From Lentisphaeria bacterium UBA1776 (GTDB taxonomy: Bacteria > Verrucomicrobiota > Lentisphaeria > Victivallales > Victivallaceae), in contig DCGO01000125.1 of the NCBI GenBank assembly GCA_002314605.1, positions 23,242 to 28,305 on the forward strand: 5,064 bases of DNA. Direction: 5' to 3'. Below the pieces are notes generated by a model. The model was not told the origin of the DNA. It worked only from the letters and a program-made list of their open reading frames with translations, and did not search any database. Numbering within the stretch: the first letter of the stretch is position 1; every line of letters starts with the position of its first letter. The position numbers were made by a program, and so were the translations under genes. Below, piece by piece: positions 4,063-5,064 of the stretch.

Positions 4063-5064
4063 TCAATCCTTTCTTCGCTTGGGACCGGGACCCGGCTTTC
4101 CGTTGCCGGGCCGGCCGCTGTTTCCGGGCCGGGAGCCCGGGCGGTGATGAAAAACGCCTGCGTTGGCGGCATCCGGACCGGAGCGCCGTTTTTTCAGCAC
4201 TTCGATCTGCGGACGGCGTTCGGCGAGGCCGCGGTTCACCGGGATGGGGTTGCCGTCGGGGTCCTTGCCGGTGTAGTACATGGCTCCGCCCATGGTCATG
4301 GGCAACGGGATGTAGTCCTGCACCTGCTGAAGGCTCCAGTGGTGGCGGTTGAGGAAGTCGTCCACGGTCTTCATCTCCTTGGCGGTACAGCCGGGGAAGT
4401 TGGAGATGAAGAGGGGGATCAGGTACTGTTCCTTGCCGCACTCCCGGCTCAGGCGGGTGAACTCGTCGAAGATCCGGTAGAAGTCCTCGGCGGGATTCTT
4501 GCGCATGAGTTTCAGGACGTCGTTGTTGAGGTGTTCGGGAGCGACCTTCAGGTGTCCGGAGACGTGATGGAATACGATCTCCTTCAGCAGTTCCGGCTGG
4601 CGGAGCATCAGGTCCAGCCGGATGCCGGAGTTGATGTAGAGGTGCTTCACCGCGGGGAGGTTCCGCAGTTTCCGCAGAAGTTCCGCCAACTCCTTCCCGG
4701 AGCAGTGGTAGTTGGGACATGGCTTGGGGAAGAGACAGCTGGACCGCTTGCATTTGGCGCAGATGGCGACGTCGGTGCAACTGGCGTAGATGTTGCCCGC
4801 GGCGCCGCCGATGTCGCTGATGGTGCCCTTGAAGGTGGGGAGCTTGGAGATGATCTCCACCTCCCGCTGGATGGATGCCTGGCTCCGGCTCATCACTTGC
4901 CGTCCCTGATGGGCCACGAGGCCGCAGAAGGCGCATCCGCCGGGACATCCCCGTACCGCCTGCAGGGAGTTCTCGATGGCGGAGTAGGCGGGGATGGGGG
5001 CCTTGTACTTCGGGTGTGGCCTGCGGGAGTAAGGCAGTTCATGGACCTGATCCAGCAGTTCGGG
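4063..5064 (-). CDS. YgiQ-family radical SAM protein (UPF0313), C-terminal part; start lies beyond the right edge
   Basis: The reading frame is open to the window edge, giving 333 residues of what is normally a protein of about 550-740. The radical SAM motif CX3CX2C is visible in RGCPGGCAFC (coordinates 4924-4947), which should bind the 4Fe-4S cluster used to cleave S-adenosylmethionine. The family blocks follow: HQGRQVMSRS, the Cys-rich CTDVAICAKCKRSSC to CPNYHC stretch, INSGIRLDL, HHVSGHLKVAPEH, EQYLIPLFISNFPGCT, VQDYIPLPMT and AMYYTGKDPDG. A GTG at 4917 could be mistaken for a start, but using it would exclude the iron-sulfur motif. The last 30 or so residues are a low-complexity, basic Gly/Pro/Arg tail; I read it as a family-variable nucleic-acid-like or flexible end. 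The biochemical role of YgiQ proteins is not settled as far as I know. It is the first visible gene of the leftward cluster. Confidence 0.92.
   Translation of the reverse strand, partial: PELLDQVHELPYSRRPHPKYKAPIPAYSAIENSLQAVRGCPGGCAFCGLVAHQGRQVMSRSQASIQREVEIISKLPTFKGTISDIGGAAGNIYASCTDVAICAKCKRSSCLFPKPCPNYHCSGKELAELLRKLRNLPAVKHLYINSGIRLDLMLRQPELLKEIVFHHVSGHLKVAPEHLNNDVLKLMRKNPAEDFYRIFDEFTRLSRECGKEQYLIPLFISNFPGCTAKEMKTVDDFLNRHHWSLQQVQDYIPLPMTMGGAMYYTGKDPDGNPIPVNRGLAERRPQIEVLKKRRSGPDAANAGVFHHRPGSRPGNSGRPGNGKPGPGPKRRKD
4067..4070 (-). promoter_or_regulatory. Weak ribosome-binding site inside the end of the upstream gene
   Basis: AGGA on the minus strand lies ten bases before the ATG at 4056, longer than ideal. 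It falls within the last codons of the radical SAM gene, whose stop is only six bases before this start. Translation of the isomerase gene is therefore probably helped by ribosomes finishing the upstream gene. Confidence 0.4.

Noticed and set aside
4081..4143. CCGGGC-rich repetitive stretch as a separate repeat element
   Set aside because: It encodes the Gly/Pro/Arg-rich tail of the YgiQ-type protein in frame, so low-complexity coding explains it.
4022..4948. 308-residue minus-strand frame overlapping the YgiQ-type gene
   Set aside because: Different frame from the one carrying CX3CX2C and the YgiQ family blocks; Arg/Pro-rich as expected of an out-of-frame read of GC-rich DNA.

Overview
The window holds three complete protein-coding genes and one gene cut by the right edge. 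There is one rightward gene and a leftward cluster of three, which meet tail to tail at about 1676-1782. The coding DNA is visibly GC-rich and the first ~340 bases are clearly richer in A and T. There are no RNA genes, insertion sequences, CRISPR arrays or phage genes that I can see. Gene content (a divergent family 1 glycosidase, sugar isomerase-like TIM barrels, an AAC(3)-family fusion, a YgiQ-type radical SAM protein) suggests an anaerobic carbohydrate-degrading bacterium. A PVC-superphylum gut organism such as Lentisphaerota/Victivallales is my best guess, but this is inference from gene flavour only and is not proven by any marker here.

Layout: 1-349 is a non-coding upstream region with several short palindromes and a leader that could fold. 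350-1675 (+) encodes a cytoplasmic glycoside hydrolase family 1 enzyme with both catalytic glutamates but unusual flanking residues. 1668-1773 carries three successive hairpins between the convergent genes. 1783-3204 (-) encodes a two-domain protein, an AAC(3)-like acetyltransferase domain fused to a degenerate xylose-isomerase-like TIM barrel. 3259-4056 (-) encodes a stand-alone TIM-barrel sugar phosphate isomerase/epimerase-like enzyme with an intact metal site. 4063 to the right edge (-) encodes the C-terminal 333 residues of a YgiQ-family radical SAM protein, including its iron-sulfur motif.

How the genes may work together: the three leftward genes are closely spaced (6 bp, then 54 bp) and are probably one transcription unit, read YgiQ, isomerase, fusion protein. 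The isomerase and the fusion protein share the TIM-barrel fold, so they may act on related sugars or polyols, one as the working enzyme and the other as a specialised or substrate-binding relative; that is inference. The GH1 gene is on the opposite strand with its own upstream region and is likely regulated separately, though it also points to glycoside use.

The most noteworthy items are the AAC(3)-TIM-barrel fusion with eroded catalytic motifs in both halves, the GH1 active-site substitutions, and the GH1 leader with two long complementary pairs arranged as a possible pseudoknot around ribosome-binding sequences. Nothing here proves a wholly new system.
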